Shown here in pieces: positions 44,905 to 53,157 of a stretch of DNA of 64,000 bases (position 1 is the first letter of the stretch; each line of letters begins with the position of its first letter). The notes beneath the pieces were generated by a model. It was not told the DNA's origin. It searched no databases and saw nothing but the letters and a program-made list of their open reading frames with translations. This stretch comes from Mesorhizobium silamurunense (GTDB taxonomy: Bacteria > Pseudomonadota > Alphaproteobacteria > Rhizobiales > Rhizobiaceae): positions 1 to 64,000 of the forward strand of contig NZ_JHQR01000063.1 in NCBI RefSeq assembly GCF_014843825.1. The letters run 5' to 3'. Position numbers and translations under genes: made by a program.

Positions 44905-45696
44905 ATGAGCGGACAGTCGCCAGCCGTCGTCTCGGCAAGCAAACTCGGCCTCACCTTCCAGACCAATGATGGTCCGGTACAGGCACTGTCCAATGTCGAT
45001 CTCACCATTGGCAAGGGCGAATTCGTATCGTTCATCGGGCCGTCTGGCTGTGGCAAGACCACCTTGCTGCGCGTCATTGCCGATCTGGAGAAGCCGACGG
45101 CGGGGGCCATCTCGGTCAACGGCATGACGCCCGAGCAGGCGCGCGAAAGCCGAGCCTACGGCTATGTCTTCCAGGCGGCAGCCCTGTTTCCGTGGCGCAC
45201 GATCGAACGCAACGTGGCGCTGCCGCTGGAGATCATCGGCCTCTCCAAGGCGGAGCAGGCGGACCGCATCAAGCGCACCATGGAACTCGTCAACCTGTCT
45301 GGTTTCGAGAAGAAATATCCCTGGCAGTTGTCGGGTGGCATGCAGCAGCGCGCCTCGATCGCTCGCGCGCTGGCCTTCGATGCCGACCTGCTTTTGATGG
45401 ACGAGCCGTTCGGCGCGCTCGACGAGATCGTGCGCGACCATCTGAACGAGCAGCTTCTCTCGCTTTGGGACCGGACCAACAAGACGATCTGCTTCGTCAC
45501 CCACTCGATCCCCGAGGCGGTCTATCTGTCGACGCGCATCGTGGTGATGTCGCCGCGGCCGGGCCGTGTCACCGACATCATCGAATCGACCTTGTCCAGG
45601 AAGCGGCCGCTCGACATCCGCGAAACGCCGGAATTCCTGGCGATCGCGGCGCGCGTGCGCGACGGCCTGCGGGCCGGCCACTCCTACGAGGACTAA
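44905..45696 (+). CDS. ABC transporter ATP-binding protein (nitrate/taurine/ThiZ type)
   Basis: 263 aa. Walker A GPSGCGKTT, Q-loop VFQAAALFPWRT, signature LSGGMQQR, Walker B LLLMDEPFGALD, switch His in FVTHS. Belongs to the SsuB/TauB/ThiZ group, which serves importers with NMT1-type binding proteins. First gene of a four-gene operon with two permeases and a binding protein (44.9-48.7 kb). Position next to hydA suggests a pyrimidine-like or ureido substrate; this is inference. Confidence 0.92.
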   Translation: MSGQSPAVVSASKLGLTFQTNDGPVQALSNVDLTIGKGEFVSFIGPSGCGKTTLLRVIADLEKPTAGAISVNGMTPEQARESRAYGYVFQAAALFPWRTIERNVALPLEIIGLSKAEQADRIKRTMELVNLSGFEKKYPWQLSGGMQQRASIARALAFDADLLLMDEPFGALDEIVRDHLNEQLLSLWDRTNKTICFVTHSIPEAVYLSTRIVVMSPRPGRVTDIIESTLSRKRPLDIRETPEFLAIAARVRDGLRAGHSYED

Positions 45697-45699
45697 GGA

Positions 45700-46578
45700 A
45701 TGGACTCCTTCCGTTCCAAGATCATCCCCGTCACCACCATCCTCGTCGGCGTGGTGGCGATCTGGTATGTCTTTGCCGTTATCCTCAACGCGCCGTTCCA
45801 GCGCGATCTCGACCAGCGCGCAAACGAGACGCCCGGCGCGGTCGAATTCATCGGCAAGACGCTGTCGCAGCCGAAGCCGACGCTGCCGGCGCCGCACCAG
45901 GTGGCGGTAAACTTCTTCCAGAATACCTTCCTGCGCAGCGTCACCTCCAACCGAAGCCTGATCTACAACGCCTGGGTGACGCTGTCCTCGACGCTGCTCG
46001 GCTTTGCTTTCGGCACGGCGCTCGGCATCGTCATCGCGGTCGGCATCGTGCATGTGGCGACGCTCGACTGCAGCCTGATGCCGTGGATCATCGCCTCGCA
46101 GACCATTCCGATCCTGGCGGTGGCGCCGATGATCATCGTGGTGCTGGCGGCGATCGGCATCACCGGCCTGATCCCGAAGGCGCTGATCTCGACCTATCTG
46201 TCCTTCTTCCCGGTCGCGGTCGGCATGGTGAAGGGCCTGCGCTCGCCCGAGCTCATGCATCTCGATCTTATGCACACCTATAATGCCAGCGCCTCGCAGA
46301 CCTTCTGGAAACTTCGCGTCCCGGCCTCCGTGCCGTTCCTGTTCACCTCGATGAAGGTGGCGGTCGCGGCAAGCCTCGTCGGCGCCATTGTGGGCGAACT
46401 GCCGACCGGCGCGGTCGCCGGAATCGGCGCGAAGTTGCTGGCAGGCGCCTACTACAGCCAGTCCATCGACATCTGGTCGGCGCTGGTCGCCGGTTCAGTG
46501 GTTGCTGCGCTGCTGGTGATGGTGGTCGGCATTGCCGGCCGCCTGGTCGACCGCGCCATGGGCGGGAGGCCGGCATGA
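45700..46578 (+). CDS. ABC transporter permease (SsuC/TauC/ThiX type)
   Basis: 292 aa, about six membrane segments; a periplasmic stretch of about 60 residues follows the first helix (VGVVAIWYVFAVILNAPF). Coupling loop LMHTYNASASQTFWKLRVPASVPFLF is typical of the family (quoted part only). ATG 45700 lies 3 bases after the ATPase stop, after AAGG. Its stop overlaps the next start (ATGA). Confidence 0.9.
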   Translation: MDSFRSKIIPVTTILVGVVAIWYVFAVILNAPFQRDLDQRANETPGAVEFIGKTLSQPKPTLPAPHQVAVNFFQNTFLRSVTSNRSLIYNAWVTLSSTLLGFAFGTALGIVIAVGIVHVATLDCSLMPWIIASQTIPILAVAPMIIVVLAAIGITGLIPKALISTYLSFFPVAVGMVKGLRSPELMHLDLMHTYNASASQTFWKLRVPASVPFLFTSMKVAVAASLVGAIVGELPTGAVAGIGAKLLAGAYYSQSIDIWSALVAGSVVAALLVMVVGIAGRLVDRAMGGRPA

Positions 46579-47729
46579 TCTGGCTGAAACCATCCTGGCA
46601 AGCAGTGCTTGCGATCCTCCTTTGCCTGGTGGCCTTCGCGCTTGGCGCGATGTCGAAACCGGAAGCGGCCGCGCTGGCTGAGCCCGCTGCGACGATCGCC
46701 TACCCGTATATGGACACGAAGGGTCTGATCCTCGCGCTGCTGCTGATCGCGGCGCTGGTTTCCACGGTGAGACTGGCGCCACTTGTCGAAGGCGTCGTGC
46801 TGTTCGTTGGCGCCCATATTGCCGCCTGGCTGCTGATCAAAGGCATAGGCGGCTTCGAGGGCACTGCGTTGGCGCCTTACTTTTTGGCTCTCGCAGCCGC
46901 CTGGTTGCTTGCCTGGCGCTGCGTGGGCCTCCTGTCTTCGCTAAGGCCCGCGGCCAATGGGGCGAAGACTGCATTGCGCCTGGTCATCCCGGCGATCTTC
47001 GGCGCCTGGATCCTGATCATCTGGGAAGCGGTGACGCGCGGCGCCGGCATTCCCTTCATCCTTTTGCCGCCGCCGAGCGCCATCGGCGCGCGTATCGCCA
47101 ACTCGCTGCCGATCCTGGGGTCGGACGTTCGGCAGACGATCTTCAAGGCGGTGCTGATCGGTTACATCGTCGGCAGCTTCGCCGGCTTCATCGTCGCCAT
47201 CCTCGCCGACCGTGTGCCGTTCCTGCGGCGCGGGCTGCTGCCGATCGGCAACATGGTGTCGGCGCTGCCGATCATCGGCGTCGCGCCGATCATGGTCATG
47301 TGGTTCGGCTTCGACTGGCCCTCCAAGGCGGCGGTCGTCATCATCATGACCTTCTTTCCGATGCTGGTGAACACGGTCGCCGGGCTTGCCGCCTCCGGCC
47401 ATATGGAGCGCGACCTGATGCGCACTTATGCCTCGGGTTATTGGCCGACCTTGCTGAAGCTCAGGCTGCCGGCGGCAATGCCGTTCATCTTCAATGCGCT
47501 GAAGATCAACTCGACGCTGGCGCTGATCGGCGCCATCGTCGCGGAGTTCTTCGGCACGCCTGTTGTCGGCATGGGATTCCGCATTTCGACGGAAGTCGGG
47601 CGGATGAACATCGACATGGTTTGGGCCGAAATCGCAGTTGCAGCACTGGCGGGTTCGGTCTTTTATGGCGTGGTCGCTCTCGTCGAAAGAGCCGTCACGT
47701 TTTGGCATCCCTCTGTCCGTGGTGGATAG
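46575..47729 (+). CDS. ABC transporter permease with extended N-terminus
   Basis: 384 aa, overlapping the previous gene by 4 bases. The C-terminal 250 residues are a normal BPD_transp_1 permease (IIGVAPIMVMWFGFDWPSK; MRTYASGYWPTLLKLRLPA). The N-terminal 130 residues add about four hydrophobic helices not found in SsuC-like proteins. The two permeases are probably a heterodimer. Confidence 0.9.
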   Translation: MIWLKPSWQAVLAILLCLVAFALGAMSKPEAAALAEPAATIAYPYMDTKGLILALLLIAALVSTVRLAPLVEGVVLFVGAHIAAWLLIKGIGGFEGTALAPYFLALAAAWLLAWRCVGLLSSLRPAANGAKTALRLVIPAIFGAWILIIWEAVTRGAGIPFILLPPPSAIGARIANSLPILGSDVRQTIFKAVLIGYIVGSFAGFIVAILADRVPFLRRGLLPIGNMVSALPIIGVAPIMVMWFGFDWPSKAAVVIIMTFFPMLVNTVAGLAASGHMERDLMRTYASGYWPTLLKLRLPAAMPFIFNALKINSTLALIGAIVAEFFGTPVVGMGFRISTEVGRMNIDMVWAEIAVAALAGSVFYGVVALVERAVTFWHPSVRGG

Positions 47730-47768
47730 GGGCGGTGGGTTTGGGTGCTAACTTCAGAGGGTAAAAAC

Positions 47769-48740
47769 ATGAAAAGACTTGTAATTTCTGCTTTGGCCGG
47801 TGCGATGTCGCTGGCCGCTTTCCAGGCGATGGCCGCCGACAAGGTGACGCTGCAGCTGAAATGGGTCACGCAGGCCCAGTTCGCCGGCTATTATGTCGCC
47901 AAGGCCAAGGGCTTCTATGATGCCGAGGGCCTCGACGTCGACATCAAGCCAGGCGGTCCGGATATCGCGCCCGAGCAGGTGATCGCGGGCGGCGGCGCCG
48001 ACGTCATCGTCGACTGGATGGGCGGCGCGCTCGCTGCCCGCGAAAAGGGCGTGCCGCTGGTCAACATCGCCCAGCCGTTCAAGAAGGCCGGCATGGAGCT
48101 GGTCTGCCCGAAGGACGGCCCGATCAAGACCGAAGCCGACTTCAAGGGCCATACGCTCGGCGTCTGGTTCTTCGGCAACGAATATCCGTTCTATGCCTGG
48201 ATGAACAAGCTCGGCCTCAAGACCGATGGCGGCAAGGACGGCGTCACCGTGCTGAAGCAGAGCTTCGACGTGCAGCCGCTGATCCAGAAGCAGGCGGACT
48301 GCATCTCGGTCATGACCTATAACGAGTACTGGCAGCTGATCGACGCCGGCTACAAGCCGGAGCAGCTTACCGTCTTCAACTACTCGGCCATGGGCAACGA
48401 TCTGCTCGAGGATGGGCTCTACGCGCTGGAAGACAAGCTCAAGGACCCGGCCTTCGAGGACAAGATGGTGCGCTTCGTGCGCGCCTCGATGAAGGGCTGG
48501 AAATATGCAGTCGACAACTCGGATGAGGCGGCCGGGATCGTCATGGACAATGGCGGCCAGGACGAGAACCACCAGAAGCGCATGATGGGCGAAGTCGCCA
48601 AGCTGATCGACAACGCCGACGGCAAGCTCGATCCGGCGACCTATGAGCGCACCGCCAAGGCGCTGCTCGACCAGAAGATCATCGCCAAGGAGCCGTCGGG
48701 CGCCTACACCACCGCGATCACCGACAAGGCGATCAAGTAG
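47769..48740 (+). CDS. NMT1/ThiY-like ABC substrate-binding protein
   Basis: 323 aa, periplasmic. Signal peptide MKRLVISALAGAMSLAAFQAMAA; ATG 47769 has GAGGG upstream. The mature part starts with VTLQLKWVTQAQFAGYYVA, the hallmark of the NMT1/THI5-like group that binds pyrimidine precursors of thiamine (ThiY) and related ligands. Together with the neighbouring pyrimidine-degradation genes this suggests a pyrimidine, dihydropyrimidine or ureido compound as ligand; riboflavin or thiamine precursors remain possible. Confidence 0.9.
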   Translation: MKRLVISALAGAMSLAAFQAMAADKVTLQLKWVTQAQFAGYYVAKAKGFYDAEGLDVDIKPGGPDIAPEQVIAGGGADVIVDWMGGALAAREKGVPLVNIAQPFKKAGMELVCPKDGPIKTEADFKGHTLGVWFFGNEYPFYAWMNKLGLKTDGGKDGVTVLKQSFDVQPLIQKQADCISVMTYNEYWQLIDAGYKPEQLTVFNYSAMGNDLLEDGLYALEDKLKDPAFEDKMVRFVRASMKGWKYAVDNSDEAAGIVMDNGGQDENHQKRMMGEVAKLIDNADGKLDPATYERTAKALLDQKIIAKEPSGAYTTAITDKAIK

Positions 48741-48746
48741 GCCGAC

Positions 48747-48788
48747 TAAAGCGCGTCGTGTCTGAATGGATTCAGGCGACGCGCTTTA
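48747..48788. repeat. Dispersed rhizobial palindrome (TAAAGCGCGTCG type)
   Basis: TAAAGCGCGTCG at 48747-48758 is the exact complement of 48777-48788, with GTGTCTGAATGGATTCAG between. It begins 6 bases after the binding-protein stop and may act as a terminator or mRNA-stabilising hairpin. The type is one I recognise from Mesorhizobium-like genomes. Confidence 0.7.
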
Positions 48789-48800
48789 AGTTGTCGTTTA

Positions 48801-48846
48801 TGCATGTCGTTACCCCAAAACCGCTGCGCACTTTGGGCGACATGCA
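48801..48846. repeat. Dispersed palindromic repeat (TGCATGTCG type), copy 1
   Basis: TGCATGTCG ... CGACATGCA with the inner text CCCAAAACCGCTGCGCAC. A second copy is at 54374-54420, identical except for one substitution and one indel. Confidence 0.85.
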
Positions 48847-48870
48847 CTGACGGCACATCCTGATTTTGAG

Positions 48871-48893
48871 AACGGCGCCTCAGAGGCGCCGTT
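48871..48893 (+). terminator. Perfect hairpin terminator overlapping the lrp stop codon
   Basis: AACGGCGCCT and AGGCGCCGTT form a 10-bp stem with a CAG loop, followed by TCCTTTAT. It can end transcription of the ABC operon. The stop codon of the opposing Lrp-type gene lies at the stem-loop junction (48880-48882). Confidence 0.8.
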
Positions 48894-49338
48894 CCTTTAT
48901 GGTGTTCATGACGAAGCTGGTCTCGATCGAGGCGACACATTTCAGCCGCGCGATCTTTTCCTTGATGAAGCGCTCGTACTGTTCGAGGCTTCCTGCCACG
49001 ACCTTCAGCACATAATCGCGCGAGCCGGTGACGAGGTGGCATTCCAGGACCTCTTCCCAGCCGCGGATCGCTTCCTCGAACATAACGATCTCGTCCTCGT
49101 TCTGGCGGCTGAGCCGGATGGTGGCGATGGCAACCATGCCCCAGCCGAAGGCGGCCGGATCGACCAGCGCGGTGTAGCCCCTGATAACTCCGGCTTCCTC
49201 CAGCCGCCGCACGCGCCTCAGGCAGGGTGACGGCGACAGACCGATCCGCTCGGCAAGCTCGTTGTTGGTGATGCGGGCGTCGGCTTGCAGTTCGCGCAGG
49301 ATCTTGCGGTCGAAATCGTCGGCTATCTTCTGCTGCAC
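48880..49338 (-). CDS. Lrp/AsnC family transcriptional regulator
   Basis: 152 aa, starting at GTG 49338 with GGAGA 8 bases upstream; longer frames, including ATG 49407, are rejected because the family begins just before DFDRKILRELQADARIT. Helix-turn-helix NELAERIGLSPSPCLRRVRRL, then the RAM effector domain (DYVLKVVAGSLEQYERF). Divergent from the Cys/Met PLP-enzyme gene, which it probably controls in response to an amino acid. Palindromes that could bind it lie in the shared promoter region. Confidence 0.92.
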   Translation of the reverse strand: MQQKIADDFDRKILRELQADARITNNELAERIGLSPSPCLRRVRRLEEAGVIRGYTALVDPAAFGWGMVAIATIRLSRQNEDEIVMFEEAIRGWEEVLECHLVTGSRDYVLKVVAGSLEQYERFIKEKIARLKCVASIETSFVMNTIKERRL

Positions 49339-49353
49339 TTTCGGCTTCTCCGG

Positions 49354-49429
49354 GCAATATATTGCGGAAATGCGGCCACAAGAGCGCAAAAATAGCAAGG
49401 ACTGCATGATCGGGATCGCATAAATTGCG
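49354..49429. promoter_or_regulatory. Two Lrp-box-like palindromes between lrp and the PLP-enzyme gene
   Basis: GCAATATATTGC at 49354-49365 is a perfect 12-base palindrome, and CGCATAAATTGCG at 49417-49429 is a close variant. They are spaced about six helical turns apart (centres 63 bases) in the divergent promoter, as expected for an Lrp octamer wrapping DNA. Confidence 0.5.
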
Positions 49430-49461
49430 GTGCGACACTCCTCGAAAAGCAGGAAAAAGCC

Positions 49462-50745
49462 ATGACCGCGCCGCGCCCTTCGAAAACCCATATCGGCAAC
49501 CACAAGCTCCACCCGGAGACGCTGATGCTGAGCTATGGCTTCGATCCGCAGCTTTCGGAGGGCGCCGTCAAGCCGCCGGTGTTCCTCACCTCGACCTTCG
49601 TGTTCAAATCGGCCGAAGAGGGACGCGATTTCTTCGACTACACCTCCGGCCGCAAGGAACCTCCGAGCGGCGCGGCTTCCGGTCTGGTCTATTCGCGCTT
49701 CAACCATCCCAACAGCGAGATCGTCGAGGACCGGCTGGCGATTTATGAGGGGACGGACGCCTGCATCCTGTTCTCGTCCGGCATGTCGGCGATCGCGACG
49801 ACACTTTTCGCCTATGCTCGCCCGGGCGACGTCATCCTGCATTCACAGCCGCTCTATGGCGGCACCGAGACCCTTCTGACGCGCACGCTCGCCGGCTTCG
49901 GCATAGAGGCTGTCGCGTTCGCCGACGGCGTCGACGAGGCGGCGGTGCGCTTGGCTGCCGAAACGGCCGTCGGCAAGGGCCGCGTGTCGGTCATCCTGAT
50001 CGAGACACCGTCAAACCCGACCAACAGCCTTGTCGACATTGCGCTGATGCGGAGGATCGCCGACGAGATCGGCGTCCGGCAAGGAACGACGCCGATCATC
50101 GTCTGTGACAACACCCTGCTCGGCCCGGTATTCCAGCGGCCTATCGAACACGGGGCCGATGTTTCGGTCTATTCGCTGACCAAATATGTCGGCGGCCATT
50201 CCGACCTGATCGCGGGTGCCGCCATGGGCAGCAAGGCGGTCACCAAGCCGATCAAGGCGCTGCGCGGCGCGATCGGCACGCAGCTCGACCCCCATTCCTG
50301 CTGGATGCTCGGCCGCTCGCTGGAGACGCTGTCGATCCGCATGGAGCGGGCAAACGACAACGCCCGCCTGGTCGCCGAATTCCTGCGCGATCACCCCAAG
50401 GTCGAGAAGGTGCATTATCTGCCGTTCCTGAACGAAGAAACCTCCGCCGGCCGCACCTACCGGGCGCAATGCAGTGGCGCCGGCTCCACGTTCTCCTTCG
50501 ACATTCGCGGCGGCCAGAAGGCCGCCTTCACCTTTCTCAACAGCCTGCAGATATTCAAGCTGGCGGTAAGCCTCGGCGGAACGGAATCGCTGGCCAGCCA
50601 TCCGGCGGCCATGACCCATTCCGGCATTCCCTACGACGTGCGCCAGCGCATCGGCGTGCTTGAGACCACGGTCAGGCTGTCTATCGGTGTCGAGCACCCG
50701 GATGATCTGATCGCGGATCTGGCGCAGGCGCTGGCGGCCGTCTGA
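49462..50745 (+). CDS. Cys/Met metabolism PLP enzyme (methionine gamma-lyase/cystathionine gamma-synthase-like)
   Basis: 427 aa. PLP lysine K241 in [11 protein letters not shown], with SSGMSAI (phosphate site), ETPSNPTN and [13 protein letters not shown] as in the gamma family. The C-terminal substrate site reads [18 protein letters not shown]. The insertion [14 protein letters not shown] near residue 60 is unlike E. coli MetB. Divergent from an Lrp-type regulator, as is common for methionine gamma-lyase genes. Exact reaction (gamma-lyase or synthase) is not decided by sequence alone. Confidence 0.88.
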   Translation: MTAPRPSKTHIGNHKLHPETLMLSYGFDPQLSEGAVKPPVFLTSTFVFKSAEEGRDFFDYTSGRKEPPSGAASGLVYSRFNHPNSEIVEDRLAIYEGTDACILFSSGMSAIATTLFAYARPGDVILHSQPLYGGTETLLTRTLAGFGIEAVAFADGVDEAAVRLAAETAVGKGRVSVILIETPSNPTNSLVDIALMRRIADEIGVRQGTTPIIVCDNTLLGPVFQRPIEHGADVSVYSLTKYVGGHSDLIAGAAMGSKAVTKPIKALRGAIGTQLDPHSCWMLGRSLETLSIRMERANDNARLVAEFLRDHPKVEKVHYLPFLNEETSAGRTYRAQCSGAGSTFSFDIRGGQKAAFTFLNSLQIFKLAVSLGGTESLASHPAAMTHSGIPYDVRQRIGVLETTVRLSIGVEHPDDLIADLAQALAAV

Positions 50746-50767
50746 TCATTGCCTTCGTGGAATCCAG

Positions 50768-50793
50768 AAGGGGCGGGCGACCGCGCCTTTTTT
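50768..50793 (+). terminator. Rho-independent terminator of the PLP-enzyme gene
   Basis: AAGGGGCG pairs with CGCGCCTT (one mismatch) across a 6-base loop, followed by a run of six T. Confidence 0.75.
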
Positions 50794-50908
50794 GTTGGCG
50801 CCGGTAAAATATACGTGCGCAGGGAAACAAAGCGCCGGCCAACCGTTGCAATAGAGCATCCGCGCCGGGGGAGCCGTGGCGGATGCGTCAGCCAAACGGA
50901 GGTCCTCA

Positions 50909-51355
50909 ATGCGCATCCTATCCCTGTCGCTGCTTTCGGCTTTAGCCGTTTCGACCGCCTTCCTGCTCGCATCGCCGGCCATGGCCGAGACGATGAAGTT
51001 CAAGGCGACGCTCGATGGTGGCCAGCAGAACCCGCCTGTCACCACCAAGGGCAAGGGAACTGCCACATTCACATTCAACACCACCAGCAAGAAACTCACC
51101 TGGAACGTCAAATATTCCGGCCTCAGCGGGCCGGCGGTGGCCGCTCACATTCACGGCCCGGCCGCGATGGGTCAAAGCGCGGACCCGGTAATCCCGTTCA
51201 AGAAGCTCAAGAGCCCGATCAAAGGATCGGCGACATTGACCGATGCGCAAGCCACCGACCTCGAGGCCGGCAAGTACTATGTCAACGTCCACACCAAGGC
51301 GAATCCGGACGGTGAGATCCGCGGGCAGATCGAGAAGGCCGCCGGATCGATGTAG
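50909..51355 (+). CDS. Secreted CHRD-domain protein
   Basis: 148 aa. GGAGG precedes ATG 50909; signal peptide MRILSLSLLSALAVSTAF with cleavage near AMA-ET. The rest is one CHRD domain: KFKATLDGGQQNPPV, AAHIHGPA and YYVNVHTKANPDGEIRGQ. CHRD domains were first seen in chordin; the bacterial ones are extracytoplasmic and of unknown function. Monocistronic with a good terminator. Confidence 0.9.
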   Translation: MRILSLSLLSALAVSTAFLLASPAMAETMKFKATLDGGQQNPPVTTKGKGTATFTFNTTSKKLTWNVKYSGLSGPAVAAHIHGPAAMGQSADPVIPFKKLKSPIKGSATLTDAQATDLEAGKYYVNVHTKANPDGEIRGQIEKAAGSM

Positions 51356-51374
51356 CGGACTTTCCGCAGCCAGG

Positions 51375-51400
51375 AACGAGGCGGGCAACCGCCTCGTTTT
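51375..51400 (+). terminator. Rho-independent terminator of the CHRD gene
   Basis: AACGAGGCGG and CCGCCTCGTT form a 10-bp stem with a GCAA tetraloop, ending in TTTT. The composite repeat copy 2 begins directly after. Confidence 0.9.
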
Positions 51401-51402
51401 GC

Positions 51403-51502
51403 TAGAGCAGTTCGTCGGTTCGCGAAACGCCGAACTGCTCTGACTATTTGTTTTTGCGCAATTCCGGACGGAAAACCGTTACACACTTTTCCTGGAATTA
51501 CT
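51403..51502. repeat. Composite intergenic repeat, copy 2 (about 100 bp)
   Basis: Same two palindromic modules as at 22504-22605, same order and orientation: AGAGCAGTT ... AACTGCTCT, then GCAATTCC ... GGAATTAC with GGACGGAAAACCGTTACA inside. The second module is nearly identical between copies, while the first differs by compensatory changes that keep the stem. Both copies lie between convergent genes. Confidence 0.85.
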
Positions 51503-51507
51503 TCGTC

Positions 51508-53157
51508 TCACGACTTGTCGCGGATCTGGGTCAATGTGCGGGTCGGGGTGATCGCTTCGGGATCGAGCCTGATCTCGACGATCGCCGGCTTGCCGCTGGC
51601 GCGTGCGCGCTCGAAGGCGGCAGCGAAGTCTTCGGTCTTCTCGACCGTCTCGCCATGGCCGCCACAGGCGCGGGCGAGAGCGGCGAAGTCCGGGTTCTTG
51701 AGGTCGGTGGCGACGACCCGGCTCGGATATTCCCGCTCCTGGTGCATGCGGATCGTGCCGTAGATGCCGTTGTTGACGACGACCACGATGATCGGCAGGC
51801 CGTATTGCACGGCGGTCGCGAACTCCTGCCCGTTCATCAGGAAGCAGCCGTCACCGGCGAAGGCGATGACCTCGCGGTCCGGGTGCAGCGCCTTGGCGGC
51901 TACGGCCGCCGGCGTGCCGTAGCCCATCGAGCCGGAGGTCGGCGCCGCCTGCGTGGCGAAGCGGCGGAAGCGATGGAAGCGGTGCACCCAGGTGGCGTAA
52001 TTGCCGGCGCCGTTGGTGAGGATGGCGTCCTCCGGCAGTGCTTTTTCCAGGTAGTTCATGATCGGCCCCATCTGGACGGCGCCGGGGCCGGTCTGCGGTG
52101 GCGTCGACCATTCGAGATAGGCGGCGTGAGCTTTCGCCGTCTCGTCCGCCCATGACGGCGTGCCGGCCGGCCTTCGCTTGGCGAAAGCCTCGACGAAAGC
52201 CGACGGCGAGGCGTTGATCGCCAGGGTCGGCCGGTAGACGCGGCCGAGCTCGCCGGCATCGGCGTGGACATGCACCAGCGCCTGGTCGGGGTAGGGGCTC
52301 TTGAGCAGTGTGTAGTCGGAAGAGGGCATCTCGCCCATGCGGCCGCCGATAAGCAGCACGACGTCGGCCGCCTTGATCTGCGCCGCCAGCTTGGGATTGA
52401 TGCCGATGCCGACATCGCCGGCGTAGTTCGCATGAAGATGGTCGAACAGCATCTGGCGGCGGAAGGAGCAGCCGACGGGAAGCGACCATGTCTCGGCGAT
52501 CGTCTGCATCCGCGCCACCGCTTTCTCATCCCAGCGCGTGCCACCGAGAATGACGAACGGACGCTTGGCGCCGGCGAGCAGCATTTCCAGCGCGTCGATC
52601 TCGGCCTCACCGGGGCGCGTCTCGACCGGCGTGTGCGGAAGGGCTTCCGGCGCCTCGACCTCGCTGGTCAGCATGTCCTCTGGCAGTGAGATGACGACCG
52701 GGCCGGGGCGGCCTGACGTCGCCACCGCGAAGGCGCGGGTGACGAATTCCGGGATGCGCGAGGCATCGTCGATCTCGACCACCCATTTGGCGATGTCGCC
52801 GAAGAAACGCTTGTAGTCGACCTCCTGAAACGCCTCGCGCTCCTTGGCGTGGCTGGCGACCTGGCCGATGAACAGGATCAGCGGCACCGAATCCTGCATG
52901 GCGATGTGGATGCCGGCCGAAGCGTTGGTGGCGCCGGGGCCGCGGGTGACGAAGCAGATACCGGGCTTGCCGGTCAGGCGCCCCTGGCAGTCGGCCATCA
53001 TTGCCGCACCGCCTTCCTGGCGGCAGACAATGGTGCGGATCGACGAGTCATGCAGCGCATCGAGCACCGCCAGATAGGATTCGCCGGGAACGCAGAAAAT
53101 GCGGTCGGTGCCGTTCGCTTCGAGCGCCTCGACGATCAGTTGTCCGCCGGTCTTCAT
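51508..53157 (-). CDS. Thiamine pyrophosphate enzyme (acetolactate-synthase-like)
   Basis: 549 aa with the three TPP-enzyme domains. N-terminal: GVPGE-like FCVPGESYLAVLDAL and the TPP-activating Glu in CRQEGGAAMMA; central domain about residues 190-330; C-terminal TPP/Mg site AGDGCFLMNGQEFATA...VVVVNN. It differs from true acetolactate synthase and oxalyl-CoA decarboxylase in ways I cannot resolve. The start codon overlaps the stop of the CoA-transferase gene by 4 bases, so the two work together, perhaps in an acyl-CoA decarboxylation. Confidence 0.87.
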   Translation of the reverse strand: MKTGGQLIVEALEANGTDRIFCVPGESYLAVLDALHDSSIRTIVCRQEGGAAMMADCQGRLTGKPGICFVTRGPGATNASAGIHIAMQDSVPLILFIGQVASHAKEREAFQEVDYKRFFGDIAKWVVEIDDASRIPEFVTRAFAVATSGRPGPVVISLPEDMLTSEVEAPEALPHTPVETRPGEAEIDALEMLLAGAKRPFVILGGTRWDEKAVARMQTIAETWSLPVGCSFRRQMLFDHLHANYAGDVGIGINPKLAAQIKAADVVLLIGGRMGEMPSSDYTLLKSPYPDQALVHVHADAGELGRVYRPTLAINASPSAFVEAFAKRRPAGTPSWADETAKAHAAYLEWSTPPQTGPGAVQMGPIMNYLEKALPEDAILTNGAGNYATWVHRFHRFRRFATQAAPTSGSMGYGTPAAVAAKALHPDREVIAFAGDGCFLMNGQEFATAVQYGLPIIVVVVNNGIYGTIRMHQEREYPSRVVATDLKNPDFAALARACGGHGETVEKTEDFAAAFERARASGKPAIVEIRLDPEAITPTRTLTQIRDKS

